From positions 160,535,455-160,599,454 of the forward strand of contig CM062294.1 in NCBI GenBank assembly GCA_031216915.1: a DNA stretch of 64,000 nucleotides. Reading direction: 5' to 3'. Shown here piece after piece: positions 1 to 12,388 of this stretch. Position numbers and translations under genes: made by a program. Position 1 is the stretch's first letter. The number at the start of each line of letters is the position of its first letter. A model generated the notes under the pieces. That model did no database searches. It was not told where the DNA came from and saw only the letters and a list, made by a program, of their open reading frames with translations. This stretch comes from Pictodentalium vernedei (lineage: Eukaryota > Mollusca > Scaphopoda > Dentaliida > Dentaliidae).

Positions 1-700
1 TTAGCCCAAGCCATATTGAATTGATGACGCCGGAGAGATGGGCAGACGGACGATGGGCCATGGCATAACCTCAAATTTGATTATGTCAAAGTTGAGCGAA
101 AAATGGGGAGTATTCAGTGTATCACTTGGCAAAAAACTATTTGTAAAAGACTCCCCCTTTCAAGGACAATGGGACAGCGTTGGCATTTTGAATTCCTGTG
201 TTTGTTGTTCTTATGAAATATTATTTTATTATTATCAGTTATGGTACAAATATGGAACCGATAGCATACTTTCAGGAACCGCTGATGTCCGATGTCGACT
301 GTGTATCAGTGCGTGACGTGCACACATACTTTTGGGGTTCTATACACCACATCCTTCATTTTGCTATATAATTTGTGTAAATTTATTTGGAATTTATAGA
401 TTTTCAGACTTCGGAATTCCATAGTATTGTTTTTGCCTTAGTTATGGTGTTTTATAAGTAATGGGCAATTTAATTTGAAAAAGGAGGTTCATGAAGATAC
501 AACCACAGGATGATTCAGCCCTCATACTTTTTCCGAGAATATTTGGTCTCTGACTCTCAGTCGTGGTCAAATCTCAACAACTCAGAGGTCAAATCTTCAC
601 AGAATTGTTTTTTTAAATGTTCTATGCATTTATTCTATAGTTTTTTTTAAGGATTTATGATTACTAATCATGACAAAATTGTATAATAAAAAACAAACCT
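1..700. other. No recognisable gene
   Basis: AT-rich single-copy-looking DNA. The longest open frame (38-316, 92 codons) has no recognisable motif and its composition is unremarkable. I see no splice-bounded exon or repeat that I can name. Confidence 0.5.
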
Positions 701-985
701 TAACGAATCTGGAACAAAAAAACCTTCCCAAAACAAGATCCGAGGTTCTGTTTGAATCCCACCTGCGGCAACTGTACAAAGGTGTACTGCACATTGATGA
801 TGTACTTGTATTCAACCAATGCTAACCATGCCTGTTTGGAGTTACTATGTTGGGGAGCCTGACAGTTGCTCGCCATTGCTCGGTGGTTCTCTCCAGGTAA
901 TCTGGGTTCCTCCCCTAGTAAAACTATCCAACATGAGGTGACCCTGGCTGTAAAAAGTGTTGTTAAACCCGAAAAAATAAAGAAA
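700..985 (+). repeat. tRNA-derived SINE, family 1, diverged copy
   Basis: Near 745 there is a box B-like stretch (GTTTGAATCCC). It is followed by the body shared with other copies here: the block around 830-960 (TGTTGGGGAGCCTGACAG, then CGGTGGTTCTCTCCAGG, then AAAACTATCCAACATGAGGT). The same body is found at 32,270-32,400 and, inverted, at 9,640-9,990 and 54,391-54,756. The box A end is not clear. The A-rich end lies near 975. Confidence 0.55.
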
Positions 986-1296
986 TCAAATTTGCTGAAT
1001 CCAAGACTTTTAAATGATGGTTTTGATTGGGGTGGGAGAGGCGGAGGGGGTGGTTTTGGTTTTACAGTGGGGCTCACTTATATCTTAACTGAATATACTT
1101 TACCAACACAAAACCATTTACCAAGCCTCAAGTACAAATTTGACCTGGTAATTGAATATAGGTTATTTATATTACAGCAATCTCCTGTTAACTGAATAAG
1201 AAATATTGTAACATGTAGAGAAATTACCCTGACTCTTCTCAGTTTTCCTTTGATTATAGACCAATTTGGCCTCAGTACATCCAATACAGTCATGTA

Positions 1297-1357
1297 ATCT
1301 ATTATGTCTTGTTTGACAGAGAGCAAGAAGCTCTGTCAAACAAAATATAATAGAATA
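1297..1357. repeat. Short foldback repeat (TTTGACAGAG hairpin)
   Basis: The inverted arms contain TTTGACAGAG and CTCTGTCAAA and are flanked by matching AT-rich ends. The same hairpin core recurs at 9,518-9,562 and 48,670-48,722, with degraded relatives near 38,545 and 54,940. This marks a dispersed foldback family. Confidence 0.6.
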
Positions 1358-1532
1358 AATGCTAAGTTTATCTCTGGAATACAGGAAAGAGATAAAATCC
1401 CTGTAAATTACATGTAAATACTCCTGTTCATTGAATAATTTTCATTGGCAAAGTGGCTCTTCAATTAACAGGGTTCCACTGTACAGCAAAAACAAATATC
1501 ACAAACTAATAATGAAACTATGTACTTGAGAA

Positions 1533-1945
1533 ATGGCCCCAAGTCATTACGGCCCCAGTCATTACGGCCTCAAGTCAATTCAGCTTCAATATACCAATTC
1601 ATTTCGGCCTCTATAAATATATTTAAATATCGTTTGAATTTTAACATTTTTATATTTAATTGTTTTTCAACATTTATACCTCAAATAGATATTCAGGTAT
1701 ACATATGATACATGGTATTCTTTCATGCCTAGTAGATTTTCTTTCATGATGAATAAATGAATAAAAAGTTTCAGCACGCCGAAGGTGCACGTGGACGATG
1801 TGGGATTTGAAATCCCTTGCGACCTGAATAATTTTATTTTATTTGCTTATGAAGCCACAAGAGTCGGAAGCGATGGTCTGAAATGACTTTGAGGCCGAAG
1901 TGACGAGAGGCCGAAAGGACTTGGGGCCGAAGTGACTGGATACCA
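1533..1945. repeat. Foldback element with GGCC-rich terminal blocks
   Basis: Short direct repeats of the type CAAGTCATTACGGCC cluster at 1,540-1,605. Their complements (GGCCGAAGTGAC, GGCCGAAAGGACTTG) cluster at 1,885-1,945. The terminal blocks are therefore inverted and internally repetitive, around an AT-rich centre. Confidence 0.5.
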
Positions 1946-2409
1946 TTCTCACAGATGAGAGACGTTAACTATCACAGAACACAGCGAATGTGAATTTACT
2001 GCAGAGATAATTGCTCGACGATATACAGGTATATTAATATTTGTTTTCAATAAATATCGAGCAATATATTAATACTTTTTCTAAGAATTATTTTTTAGGC
2101 GTCAAAACGAATATCACAGCACATCTAAAATATCCTAACAGATGTGTACTGCTTTTCTTGTGGACGAATCTTCCCTGGGCCGAGTTTTCCCCAGGCCGAA
2201 TCTTCTTCCAGTTCCCGAATAAAGATGACATGCCATTTTCGATGGTGGTAAATGTCCAAAAAGGTTGTTATTTTCATTTTTTTCGTGTTCGTAACTGCAA
2301 AGTACTGTTCAGAAATACAGATGACACCAAAAAGCAACACATTATTACTTTGTTTTGATTTCTGACAGGACCGAAAGCAAACTGTCAGTATCACTTTTTT
2401 TTAATTACA

Positions 2410-3425
2410 CCCATTTCGTCCGCTAACCAAATCGTCCGCTGCAATTTTACCCAAGCAGTCCGCTGCTATTTTACCCAACTTGTCCGAAACTCGTCCACTG
2501 GAGGAAAGTATCGAAGTATTGTATTTTGAATCATTTTTTATTTATTTATATAATAATTTTATTGTATACTTGATTGTATATTATCTATTGTAATATACCT
2601 TAATGTACCTCCTTGCATTAAAATTTCATATACTTATACGAAATTCTGAAAACAGAAATGTCAAACAAATAAACTACTCAGCCATCTAATTAATTCCGAC
2701 ACTGTTTAACGCGGCTGTAATTACTATTTATTCAATGGATTACCTATAATAATTATATTATTACAGCTAAAGTTCTTAAAGTATATGTACGTTATATTAA
2801 GTTCCGCAACATTATCTTATAATTTTGCAATTATTCACTGAAGAGCACCACCGGTGCTTTACAGTGAATAATTGAAAAATTATTAGCAAATGTATTATAA
2901 GAATTAATTATATTAAGAAACGCAGCAAAATTCACGTTACATTAACTTCTGCAACATAATCTTATAATATTGCAATTATTCATGGAAGAGCATCACCGGC
3001 ACTTTACAATGAATAATTGCAAAAATATTAGCAAATGTATCACAGGAATTAATTATATTAAGAAATGCATCAAAACTTGTTATAATTATATTAAGAAATG
3101 CATCAAAACTTGTTATATTAAGTTCCATAACATAATCTTATAATTTTTACATTTATTCATTGAAAAATATTTTCTATGCTATGTGGTTAATGTTATTATC
3201 TTGTTTACTGAATAAACATCATTATTTCGCTTGATACTGAATAAATATCATTAATTTTATTTTCCATGTTTTTATGATATTCAAACCCTTGGCGAACGAA
3301 GTGGGTAAAATTGCAAGCGGCCTAATTGTGCAAAATTGCTAGTGGACGATTCGGTGCGCTGGTGGACGAAATGGGTAAAAATGTAAGCGTACGACTCAGC
3401 TTGGGGACGAAACGTCCATGTACCT
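2410..3425. repeat. About 1-kb element with inverted GTCCGC-rich ends and an internal tandem repeat
   Basis: The left end (2,410-2,510) repeats CGTCCGCTG and ATTTTACCCAA. The right end (3,290-3,425) carries the complements (GTGGACGA, GGGTAAAAT). The interior (about 2,785-3,180) is a tandem array of roughly 150-bp units. Each unit contains a TTGCAATTATTCA...TGAATAATTGCAA inverted pair around an ACCGG centre and an AATTATATTAAGAAA block. No coding capacity was recognised. Confidence 0.55.
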
Positions 3426-3429
3426 TTTT

Positions 3430-4630
3430 TTCAAGCAAACTTTTCCAACACCTTAACATTCGGAATAATTCAAAAACTGCGTTTCTATTCGTTTTGCTAC
3501 TTTACAAGATACGTGCCAATGCATATCTGTATACACTCGCCCCAATATAACAACAATTATCAGTTATATTATCGGTTATATCATATATGTGCGTTTTTTT
3601 CAATTAAGGTTATCAATGGCAGACAAGTTGCAACGAAATCAGGAGAGATCCGTCTGAAATCACGAGATCGTCATCTAAGAATATTGACAAACCGACAGAG
3701 GGACATAATTCGAGTAATGAGAATAATAACACCTTGGCCGGCCGCTGATTTGTCGCGGTTCTCGGATGAGAAGGCCTCGGTTACCCCTGAAGTGTAGATA
3801 TGTATACATGAATATCACGCAAAGCTTTGAGGCGAATTAGGTTGCCAAAGCGAGCGAAGGAATTTTGTTTGAGAGGGGGATGGGCCAATTGCAATTGAAT
3901 GGGCAATTCGACACCGGAATTTACGTGATTTTTCACTGAAATTTACTGTCCACTTCAAAAATCACATTGACAGCTATAGAGAATTCTGTTCTGGAACACA
4001 TTTATCTGACTGGGTATGTGGAACCCTTTGCGAGCCTACGGCGCGCTTGGGGTTCCTATAATTGAAAAGTGTGTCCAAATAGGTTATTTATTTGTATTTT
4101 TTAAGAAATTAGCTGCCGTTATCTGGGAGATATTCGCTTCAAAATCAGAACTTGAGTGTTATAAAATCACTCCCCATTTATAGAATAAGTTTAATTTCGT
4201 TCATTTTGATGGATTTGCACAAAAATGTTTTTCAATTCACATTCGATTTAACGACTGTCACTGCAGCTTCCGAATTGGTCTAGGTCAGAATGCGCGCTTC
4301 GATCAGCCGATTACGAAAATGGGCGGAGTTTAGTTCTTTTGATGGATCCATGACTGTCAGGTGGCAAAAATAGATCGTCAGCTGAAATCCGTATCGAACA
4401 CGTGGTCCATACGGATTTGAAAATATGGAACTCGAGGAAGAGCAATAAGCGTCTAATAATAGAGCCCATGTAATTGAATAGACCAATGTAGTGCACAAAG
4501 TGTGTTTATGCCCCCAAATGTGTCAGGTACACAAAATATATACAAATGTGGGTTGGGTACATTTGTCCTGCATTTTATAGCATCTGCCGTACGCATTGGT
4601 GGTTTGGTAAACCGTTGTTAAACGTTTATT
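3430..4630. other. No recognisable gene
   Basis: A 94-codon open frame at 3,513-3,797 is hydrophilic but matches nothing I know, and it lacks a convincing start context. The rest is AT-rich with no identified repeat. Confidence 0.4.
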
Positions 4631-4631
4631 T

Positions 4632-4884
4632 TCAACCCTTTATCCAACGTAACGACCAAAACTGGCCATCGCTATTCTCAAAAATCTCCAATTAATTTTC
4701 ATTATTTTTAATTTTTTTTGTCTCAAAAACATAGGTTATGACCCCTCGTTGGAACGAGCTCGTCGAGCTCGTTCCAATGAGGGGTCATAAACTATGTTTT
4801 TGAGTCAAAAAATGAAAAAAAAATGGTTATTCAAGAATTCTTTTTGCAAGTGTCGTCTGCTTTGCATGTTAGGTAAAGGGTTAA
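4632..4884 (+). mobile_element. TTAA-type palindromic MITE, family A, copy 1
   Basis: The ends are AACCCTTTATCC on the left and GGTAAAGGGTTAA on the right. The long central palindrome is built on GAACGAGCTCGTCGAGCTCG with arms reading TATGACCCC / GGGGTCATA. The left TTAA has decayed to TCAA. The orientation given here puts the CCAACGTAACG side at the left. Confidence 0.8.
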
Positions 4885-4885
4885 C

Positions 4886-5364
4886 AGAGGAAAATGTTAT
4901 GCCCGTATCTACAATTACGCGTTTTCATCGATAAATTGGTGCAGACAATGCTCAGTACAGTAAGTTGTCTTATCTGAATAGCTAATGAAGGTAAACGTTA
5001 TTCGTGTTGTCATTCGCTCCTCGTCACATTAAATGCTGATTCTAGAGATAAAGTAGTTTACTAGAGGGAGAGGGTTTTATGCAATAGGCCTTGTGACTCT
5101 TATGGACGTTGTCATTTTGTGACTTATGGTATATATTTTCACTCCTTACACTTATTGTCACGTAGATGTCCTTAGTGTAACAAGTGGTTGTAGGATATAT
5201 ACAAACAGATTAGTATTGTACACCTCACTCGTTATTCTTCGAAGGTGTTGGGTAGATGGGGTAGGCAGTATATCGGTCTTTCCCAGTTTTGACTGTACAT
5301 GTACATGCAAATAATTTAATTTATTATATGCTAGCCTTCTGAATTCATTGGTGGATCATAACGA
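4886..5364. other. No recognisable gene
   Basis: AT-rich sequence with a 62-codon frame at 5,126-5,314 that shows no motif. No repeat was recognised. Confidence 0.4.
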
Positions 5365-6020
5365 GGAATATTCCCCAGCAGCTTCCTAAATGACGTCACG
5401 CTTCGGACCATCACTTCGTTTTAGGCACTGTTACAAGCGATTCAGTGTCGCCTTAACCATCAGTGCCAGACGTTCATGCTATTCCAAGCTGTTCCAGTGA
5501 TTCTATGACTGAACAGTTAGGTGTATAATAATAATAAAGTAAAATAATTAGATGTACAAAAAGTGGCTCCGAGAATGATATTGAGCCTTGAACTGGGTAA
5601 CTTTTCCGAAAAACCTTGTTAATCGATTCGCCCAGGAAGGTTTTTTGGATGAGCCGGCGCACTCACTTCCAAATTCCTTTTTGTAAACTAACATTTAAAA
5701 TGTTCTAAAATAACATTGATGGAAATTATGAGAATATTCTCATTTGTAGTATTATAATTATTATTTTTTTTTATCTGTGAGTTGAACAATTAGTTGATAA
5801 ATTCATCGTGAGAAATTGGGATTATTTTTATGTTTGAGTGACTTGGCTAGTACATACTTGACGGAACGATCATCTGATCTTTATATTTTTTACAACGTTC
5901 GTGTTTGCAGTCGAATTGGGCTGAATATTGCACAGTAAAATGTCTCGTGACATATAACAATTTAAAATCTACACTATTTTAGTGAATGTCGGGAATTATC
6001 TCATTGCTGTGGACCTACCA
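5365..6020 (-). repeat. Inverted, interrupted copy of the 51.1-51.6 kb repeat
   Basis: TTCCTAAATGACGTCACGCT at about 5,383 and GTCGAATTGGGCTGAATATT at about 5,912 match, in inverse orientation, the unit duplicated at 51,147-51,622. Here the two landmarks are separated by about 400 extra bases, which suggests an insertion between roughly 5,440 and 5,850. Confidence 0.5.
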
Positions 6021-6039
6021 ATATTATTAAAATATTTAA

Positions 6040-6181
6040 GGAATAGTGCATGTCTTGGAGTTGACTACGCCCATATAGTGCCCAGTGAGGTGGTGTAGTT
6101 CCCGCCGCGAAGCGGAGGGAACTACACCACCTCACTGGGCACTATGTGGGCGTAGTCAACGACAAGACATGCACTAATCCT
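6040..6181. repeat. Long near-perfect hairpin
   Basis: Arms of about 65 bp run from TAGTGCATGTCTTG through CACTGGGCACTATG around the centre CCGCCGCGAAGCGGAGGG. Only a few mismatches separate the arms. It is probably a foldback transposon or a young MITE. Confidence 0.75.
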
Positions 6182-6184
6182 CAT

Positions 6185-7435
6185 ATTATATCGAACACCC
6201 ATCAAGAAAAACATCTGTCCAATTTGTTAATCTATTACCAAGGTCGGCAAGGGTAAACAAAACATTTCCTCCAAACGGAACTGTGTATTCTAGAATCACG
6301 CAACTCGTGAATGAAAGCTAATATTTTCGAAATTTGACAACGCAGTTTGATAATTTCCACATATATGTCACACATATGCATTACCGTACTGGGTCAGTAC
6401 GGGATACAAAACTCCGAAGATTCAAATGAATTCCATTATTTATTCGTTTACTGTCCAAAACATACAATTAAATAGCAAAATAATATGAGCAGCGAAACAA
6501 ACGATTTTTCATATCCGGACGCGTTCTCATGAAAGTTGGACCCAGGTATGGATTATTCTCTTCGAAACGAGATATGGATCATCTTCTCAAGGAATAAAAT
6601 GAACGCCTCGACAAATGTGACTTCAACAATGGAAGAGCGATACATTTTCCACGAAGATTTCTTTCCGGGTCGTTTTGTGGATGTTGTGCCTCTGTGTATC
6701 GATTTTTAAATTTAGCCTGATCAGTTTTATTCGCCCAGTATGAAAAGAAAATTGATATAGTAGTGTGCTAAAAATAGAAAACGTGTAGTACCTGGGTGTA
6801 GTGCCTGGTCAGTTCTGTGGATGCAAACTACACGAAACAGGGTATCATCTTTCAGCCAATCAGGATGCAAGGAAGTCACGTGAGATATAATATAAAACAA
6901 TATTTCTGTTTCATAAAAATGAATTGAAAAATAAATCTTCCAGGTCCAAACTCTTGAGATGATTCTTGCTATTCTCTAAGATAGAGTAGATATCCTCTAT
7001 GTATAAATAATAAATTTCTACCAATTTCGTTTCGAACCTAAGAACACATTAAAAGAAATCACATGTGTTAATGGACATCCACCGGATTTAAGTTGATGCT
7101 TTTCATAAAAATGAAGTAGTCACAATGTAAGGACTGCACGATTACACACTCTAAAATCAGTTTAACCCTCTCTGATTTTAGAGTGCCTGGACAAATATAG
7201 GCATAATATTCACGTTTTAGGTTTAAAGGTTGCATATTTTTGTTTTTCACTCCAGAAAGATGTGATCTTTAAGAAATAACAATAAATGTTATGTTTAGCT
7301 ATCTGTTTTTCGTTTGTGTCCTACTAAACACGAACTGAAATCAATTGCATTAACAATTAATTCCAATTAACTGGGTTGAGTAGATATGAACCCAATTGGG
7401 TATATATTCAATCAACACGGTTGATTTTGTTTGAT
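6185..7435. other. No recognisable gene; traces of dispersed repeats
   Basis: The segment near 6,905-7,010 resembles part of the 51-kb duplicated repeat (a CAGGTCCAAACTCTTGAGAT-like block). A short inverted pair around 7,140-7,190 reads CTCTAAAATCAG / CTGATTTTAGAG. No open frame here exceeds 60 codons. Confidence 0.4.
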
Positions 7436-7437
7436 GC

Positions 7438-7688
7438 TTAACCCTTTACCCAACGTAACGGCAAGAAAAGGTCAGCGCTATTCACAAAAATCGCCAATTA
7501 ATTTTCATTATTTTTTCATTTCTTGTCTCAAACACATAGGTTATGACCACTCTTTGGAACGATCTCGTCGAGCTCTTTCCAATGAGGGGTCATAACCAAT
7601 GTTTTTGAGATAAAAAATTAAAAAAAATAGTTATTCAGGAATTGAGTTTGCAAGTGTCGTCTTCTTTTCATATTAGATAAAGGGTTAA
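7438..7688 (+). mobile_element. TTAA-type palindromic MITE, family A, copy 2
   Basis: Flanked by TTAA on both sides (7,438-7,441 and 7,685-7,688). The terminal inverted repeats are CCCTTTACCC and TAGATAAAGGG. The central palindrome carries GATCTCGTCGAGCTC with some arm mismatches. Confidence 0.8.
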
Positions 7689-7730
7689 TCCAACTGACTT
7701 TAGAGTGTTTGGGTCAATTTTACTATTGCT

Positions 7731-7928
7731 CACATAACGGCATACGCGGGCAGTATTCGTAAATTCGTCATTCGAATATTGTTTTGCCCATTTTCGTGAT
7801 TCCTCAGGAGAACAAGTGTGTCGACCTCGTCCCAATGACGAGCCATAAGGGATGTTTTTAAGTGACAAAAATGAATAATATATTTCTTCAATAAATGACT
7901 TTTTTGTTCGTGTTAGATAAAGGGATAA
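7731..7928 (+). mobile_element. Degraded family A MITE, copy 3
   Basis: Directly downstream of copy 2. The core is decayed (GTCGACCTCGTCCCAATGA) and the right end reads TTAGATAAAGGGATAA. The left terminus is not recognisable. Confidence 0.55.
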
Positions 7929-8769
7929 ACTAAAATGCTGTGTACAACAGTCACATGAACTAAGGCATTGAATTTCCAATGGGTATCGTTTTTCATTATG
8001 CTATAGACACGTCGTGTCAGACTGTGGTAGATTGATAAATATATAAAATGACGAGAGTATATGTTTTGATTCATATCGCTATTTACTTTTACGAAGAAGG
8101 ACGTGAACAATACTTGTGGTTGTATCGGGATATCAGCAATACACTCAAAAAGGCATTGATTTCTGCAGGACTTGGAAATTTAAAAACACAAAACTTTTCT
8201 CACCGTAGTGACAAAATAAGGGATAGAATTTGTCAGTTAATTTTTCATGGCAAAACTCTCAACAGTTCTCGTCACAATATATAGAGATAGTAAAATATTT
8301 CATTGTTCTTTATATTATTTTTATTTAAATTATCCAATCTCTTTTGTTGTTGTTTTTCCCAACCCAGTCCTAATCTTTCTAAACAATCCCTCCATCATTT
8401 GCAAGACAAAACGCAAACCACAGCTACAGTAGCATATAACTTAGTAATCTAGATTTCTAAAGGACATTCATGTTGTATTACGCGATCAATCGCAAGAATG
8501 TACCTTAGATAGAGTCCTATGTCGTGGCAAAGGTATTTACTCAAAACTCTTTGAAGATCTCGCGTATGGTGTATCCTGAAGGAATCTTGGACAATTACAA
8601 AATCAATTTCACTAACAGACAGAAAACAAATTCAAAGCAAAATAAAGAAAACAAATTCAAGAGAACGTCAAAAACAAACACATACCAAAAACCCAAACAA
8701 AATACAACAATCTTCCCCAACTCTCACAAAACCGCAGAAACGTTGCCATGTTTCACATTATAAGATATT

Positions 8770-9005
8770 TTAACCCTTTGAACTCTAGTGGTATCTCCCA
8801 TGCCAGTTCAATGGCAGCAATTAAAAGAGTACATAATCATTATTGTGGGTAGACCAGTCTATATTTTCAACGTGCAGCCTCGCGGGTGCACGTTGAAAAT
8901 ATTGATTGGTCTACCCCACACATTTACTGAGCAGCCATCCTTTAATGACGTTATGACGTATCATGTTCCTCGTCAGAAAAACGACCGACGCGTTCAAAGG
9001 GTTAA
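8770..9005 (+). mobile_element. TTAA-type MITE, family B, copy 1
   Basis: TTAA at both ends, with termini CCCTTTGAAC and GTTCAAAGGG. The centre is an inverted pair, ATATTTTCAACGTGCAGCC / TGCACGTTGAAAATAT. A block reading TTATGACGTATCATGTTCC lies in the right arm and is shared with the copies at 12,196, 13,845 and 46,817. Confidence 0.75.
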
Positions 9006-9517
9006 AATAGAACATTTTTCAATGATATTGTTTTCTTTCATTCTTCCGAAAGCTGCTTTCGTGGAAGAAGTTTGCTCTGAAAAATTATTTCCCCCACATT
9101 GGTTCTTACTACGAGAGAATAAGTGTTACCCACAAAACTAATATGGCAATAAAATGTTAACAGTCACACACATCAAATTTCCCTTAACCCTACACTATCA
9201 CGTCCCTTTTTACCATCTCCGAAGGATCTATTTATATGATTGTATGCGAGAGTGTTAATACAATTTATAAAACACTTGTAGCTCTATCATTTGATTAATT
9301 CCCGAAAATATCTTTCTGAGGATTTCTAATAATTACTTAGACGATAGAATGGCTCTGCTCATGCCAGAGCTTGCGAAACATTACTATAAAATATGTAAGA
9401 AATGTCGCCATTGGAAAGATGAAGTGTTTTAACCACTTGCACACATATGTCAGAAAAAAAAACAAAATTTCGTGTTGCAATTTTCTTCTCATAATGCAAC
9501 TAGAAATTTAAGCAGTT

Positions 9518-9562
9518 CAGTCTTGTTTGACCGAGCTCAGAAAGCTCTGTCAAACAGGATTG
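9518..9562. repeat. TTTGAC...AGCTCTGTCAAA hairpin
   Basis: Same short foldback core as at 1,297-1,357, reading GTTTGACCGAGCTC / AGCTCTGTCAAAC. Confidence 0.55.
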
Positions 9563-9639
9563 ATTTGGATAGTTTCCTAGTTGTCGTATTGGAATGATGT
9601 GCAGCTGGGAATTTTGATATTTCAGCACCAATTTATTTA

Positions 9640-9992
9640 ATTATTTATCATTTAATTTATTTTGAGGTTTAACGACACTTTCGACATCCAGGGTGTCCTC
9701 GGGTCGGACAATTTTACGCGTGAAGGATGCCGGAGTACCCGGTGAGAACTACCGAGCAAGTGTCAGACTCCCCAACATACTCCACACAAGCAGAGTTATC
9801 ATTCTTTGAAGACAGGTGCACCATCGACGTGCAGTACGACTTAGAACACATCGCCACCGTGCCCTGTGTGGGCAATCGCGATTAAGTGCCTTGCGGAAGA
9901 ACACAGCGCGGTTGCAGCAGATGGAATTCGAATCGAGGACCCCTCGTCTTGCAGCCTGCATCTCCACCAACTATGCCACTGCGCTTCCAGTT
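9640..9992 (-). repeat. tRNA-derived SINE, family 1, near full length
   Basis: On the minus strand the head at about 9,990 reads as a tRNA-like promoter: box A (TGGCATAGTTGG) and box B (GATTCGAATTCC). The body includes the complement of GGTTTAACGACACTTTCGAC near the 3' end, and the tail is A/T-rich (ATTTAAATAAT type) near 9,640. It belongs to the same family as 54,391-54,756. Confidence 0.75.
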
Positions 9993-10107
9993 CCAGTGTT
10001 TTGAGTATTAATGATCTGAACCTGCCGTGGCACAGTCCCTTGTCGATATCACCAGTAGATTGGACTGCAATGTTTTGTTTGATACACGTGTAGATTTACC
10101 TCACAAA

Positions 10108-10205
10108 ATAGAGAGGGTGGCGGCTCAGTGATTAAAATATTGAACTTTAAACCGAAAGTTTGACGGTTCCCTGCTATCCAGCGGTAACTTCGTTGTATCC
10201 TTGTT
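10108..10205 (+). repeat. tRNA-like SINE head, family 2
   Basis: GGTGGCGGCTCAGTGATTAA resembles box A. GACGGTTCCCTGC lies where box B would be. ACTTCGTTGTATCCTTG follows and is shared with the SINE at 61,710. The downstream body is not recognisable. Confidence 0.45.
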
Positions 10206-12195
10206 AATTAATTATAATTTAGAAAGAACTGTGGACCGAATAGTCGAAAACTGGATACTTTCCTCTTTATTCGCGATCTTGAGGAAGAACATCTGGCATT
10301 TTCAATCATGACGTATGGTAATAATTTAATATTGACTCACCGGACAGAAAAATAGAGTGTAATCTGGCAGTTTCCACCATGACGTATAGTGATTCATTCA
10401 TGTTGACTCACCCGACAGTGAAATAAAGTATAAAGTATAATGCATTTAAGGACATTTAGCCACTAAAAGATTACCAAGTGAGGGTGTTTGTCTTTGTCAA
10501 ATCAATTTTTCAGAGTACACATTTTGTACACATTCGAGACACCTCGTAGAAATATGAAAATGTAATGAATCTTCAGGTGAGAATCTGCAGAATATCTTTG
10601 GGATATGTTTTTCAAAGACATATTTAGATTCCATGTTGAATTATATTCATACATTTAATGATCTGTCAATATATCTATACAACTCTTGAGTATCTGGGTG
10701 CAGTAAGGGGATGTAAAATCTCACAGAATGTCCCCAGCCACTTTGAAAATGGTCTGTTCTCAAGAGACAGCGGGAGCAAAGCACAGACTTGGCCTTATGC
10801 ATGCAAACAATGTTTCCAAGATAGGTGGAAAGTTAGTTTGCGAGAGAATGGGTTTACTTTGCATGAACCTCTGCTATATCTAATACCCCAATGAAGGTGC
10901 ATAGAATATCTGTATGTCTTTAACAATAAGAACCACAGTTCCACCTTAACGGAACGAATCAAACAAGAAGTTGAAAAGTTTGTGAAAAAACACCTTTTTG
11001 AATTTTGTACAACTCTACAGGAAAATGCCTAAAGTTTGTTAAGTAATGCGCACATCGATGATAAAAATTCGCTCGACACGCTAAAATGAGTTTAATTAAA
11101 TATTCACCTAGATCAAATGGATAAGATTGAGTGAATATGTACCCAAATGGGTTCATATTCATTCAACCCAGTTAATTTGGGCTGATCTTTAAACAAACTG
11201 ACCTTAGAGTGCACCAAAGTCCATCGTGCTGTTACTTGAACAAATAGATTTGTTTTCTTACTCGAGTACAAAATGGAAATCACCACGACTTGATTACAAC
11301 TAATGTTTTCTTATTGAAATGTTCAACGTGCTAACCATTGGACCACGGCACCGTTTCTGCTTCTTCCAACCTACTCATTCATCTAGACTTCTGCTCATAG
11401 AAATCTTTATTTTTTTCGCACTGAAATGTTTCTATAAAAACATAAAACTGTTGCAATAAGGCTGCCAAATCTCAAATTGTGATTTCTGTGATCTTCGGGA
11501 AAAAGATCCAAGTTTGGCTTTCTTTTCCCCCATATGTGTACTTTATAATAATCTTTGTTTCAATTATTTTCGATCAGCAGTAATATGTTTCTTTTCCGGG
11601 GGGAGCAGAGTAAAATGAGCCTAAATTTGAGTGTTTAAGACATCACGTGACACTTATCCTTTGAGTGCCCATTTTGCACAACAAATGGAAAGCTTTCAAA
11701 TTTGATCTTGAAGTTACTGTCACGAGTTACAAAATGGGTGGTTATTTCGACTTTTATGATCTTATTTGGTTAGTTATAACATGTGAACCTCCGACCCAAA
11801 TTGAACAGTATTTCCAAAAATGGAGTAAAGGGTTAATGTCATTCAATTTCTGCAAAAACGTCAATTGCATCCACCCTGACCAAACGCACAACCCAGTGGC
11901 CCATACAATTTCTGCTAAAACGTCAATGACATTCACCCTGACTGAAAACACGACTCAGTGGCTCAACCATTCATGACGGATGCTTGTTGATAACATAGTA
12001 CAATTTACAAAATGTTATTGGTCTCCTTTATTAATTTCCCCTCTCCACCAGCTGTAAGTTGTTGAGGCAAATGAAAGCATTTGTCCACTACAACGTCATA
12101 GATAGACGCGTCGAGAAGTGCATTGCAAACGAACTTGACTCTTACCGATTTCAATCGTTTAAATGCTTTCGATGTCAATATGTCGCACAATAATA
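10206..12195. other. No recognisable gene
   Basis: Contains a tandem pair near 10,300-10,400 (a CTGGCA...ACCATGACGTATGG-like unit with GTTGACTCACC), and open frames of 103 codons or less in both directions at 11,665-11,976. The complement of 11,754-11,951 is a shadow frame. No domain was recognised. Confidence 0.4.
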
Positions 12196-12388
12196 TTAAC
12201 CATTTGAACCATGGTGGTATCTTCCATGTCAGTTCAATTGCAGAGAGCAAATTCATTATTACGGATAGACCAATTAATATTTTCAACGTGCAGCCTCTGC
12301 CTTCATTAAGAGGCCAAACTACGTAATGTAATTATGACGTATCATGTTCCTGGCCCGGAAAAATCACCCAAGGTGGTCAAAGGGTTAA
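12196..12388 (+). mobile_element. TTAA-type MITE, family B, copy 2
   Basis: TTAA at 12,196-12,199 and 12,385-12,388. ATATTTTCAACGTGCAGCC and TTATGACGTATCATGTTCC match copy 1. The second palindrome arm is partly deleted. Confidence 0.7.

Noticed and set aside
3513-3797. 94-codon hydrophilic frame
   Set aside because: No recognisable motif, and alternative frames over the same interval are equally protein-like.
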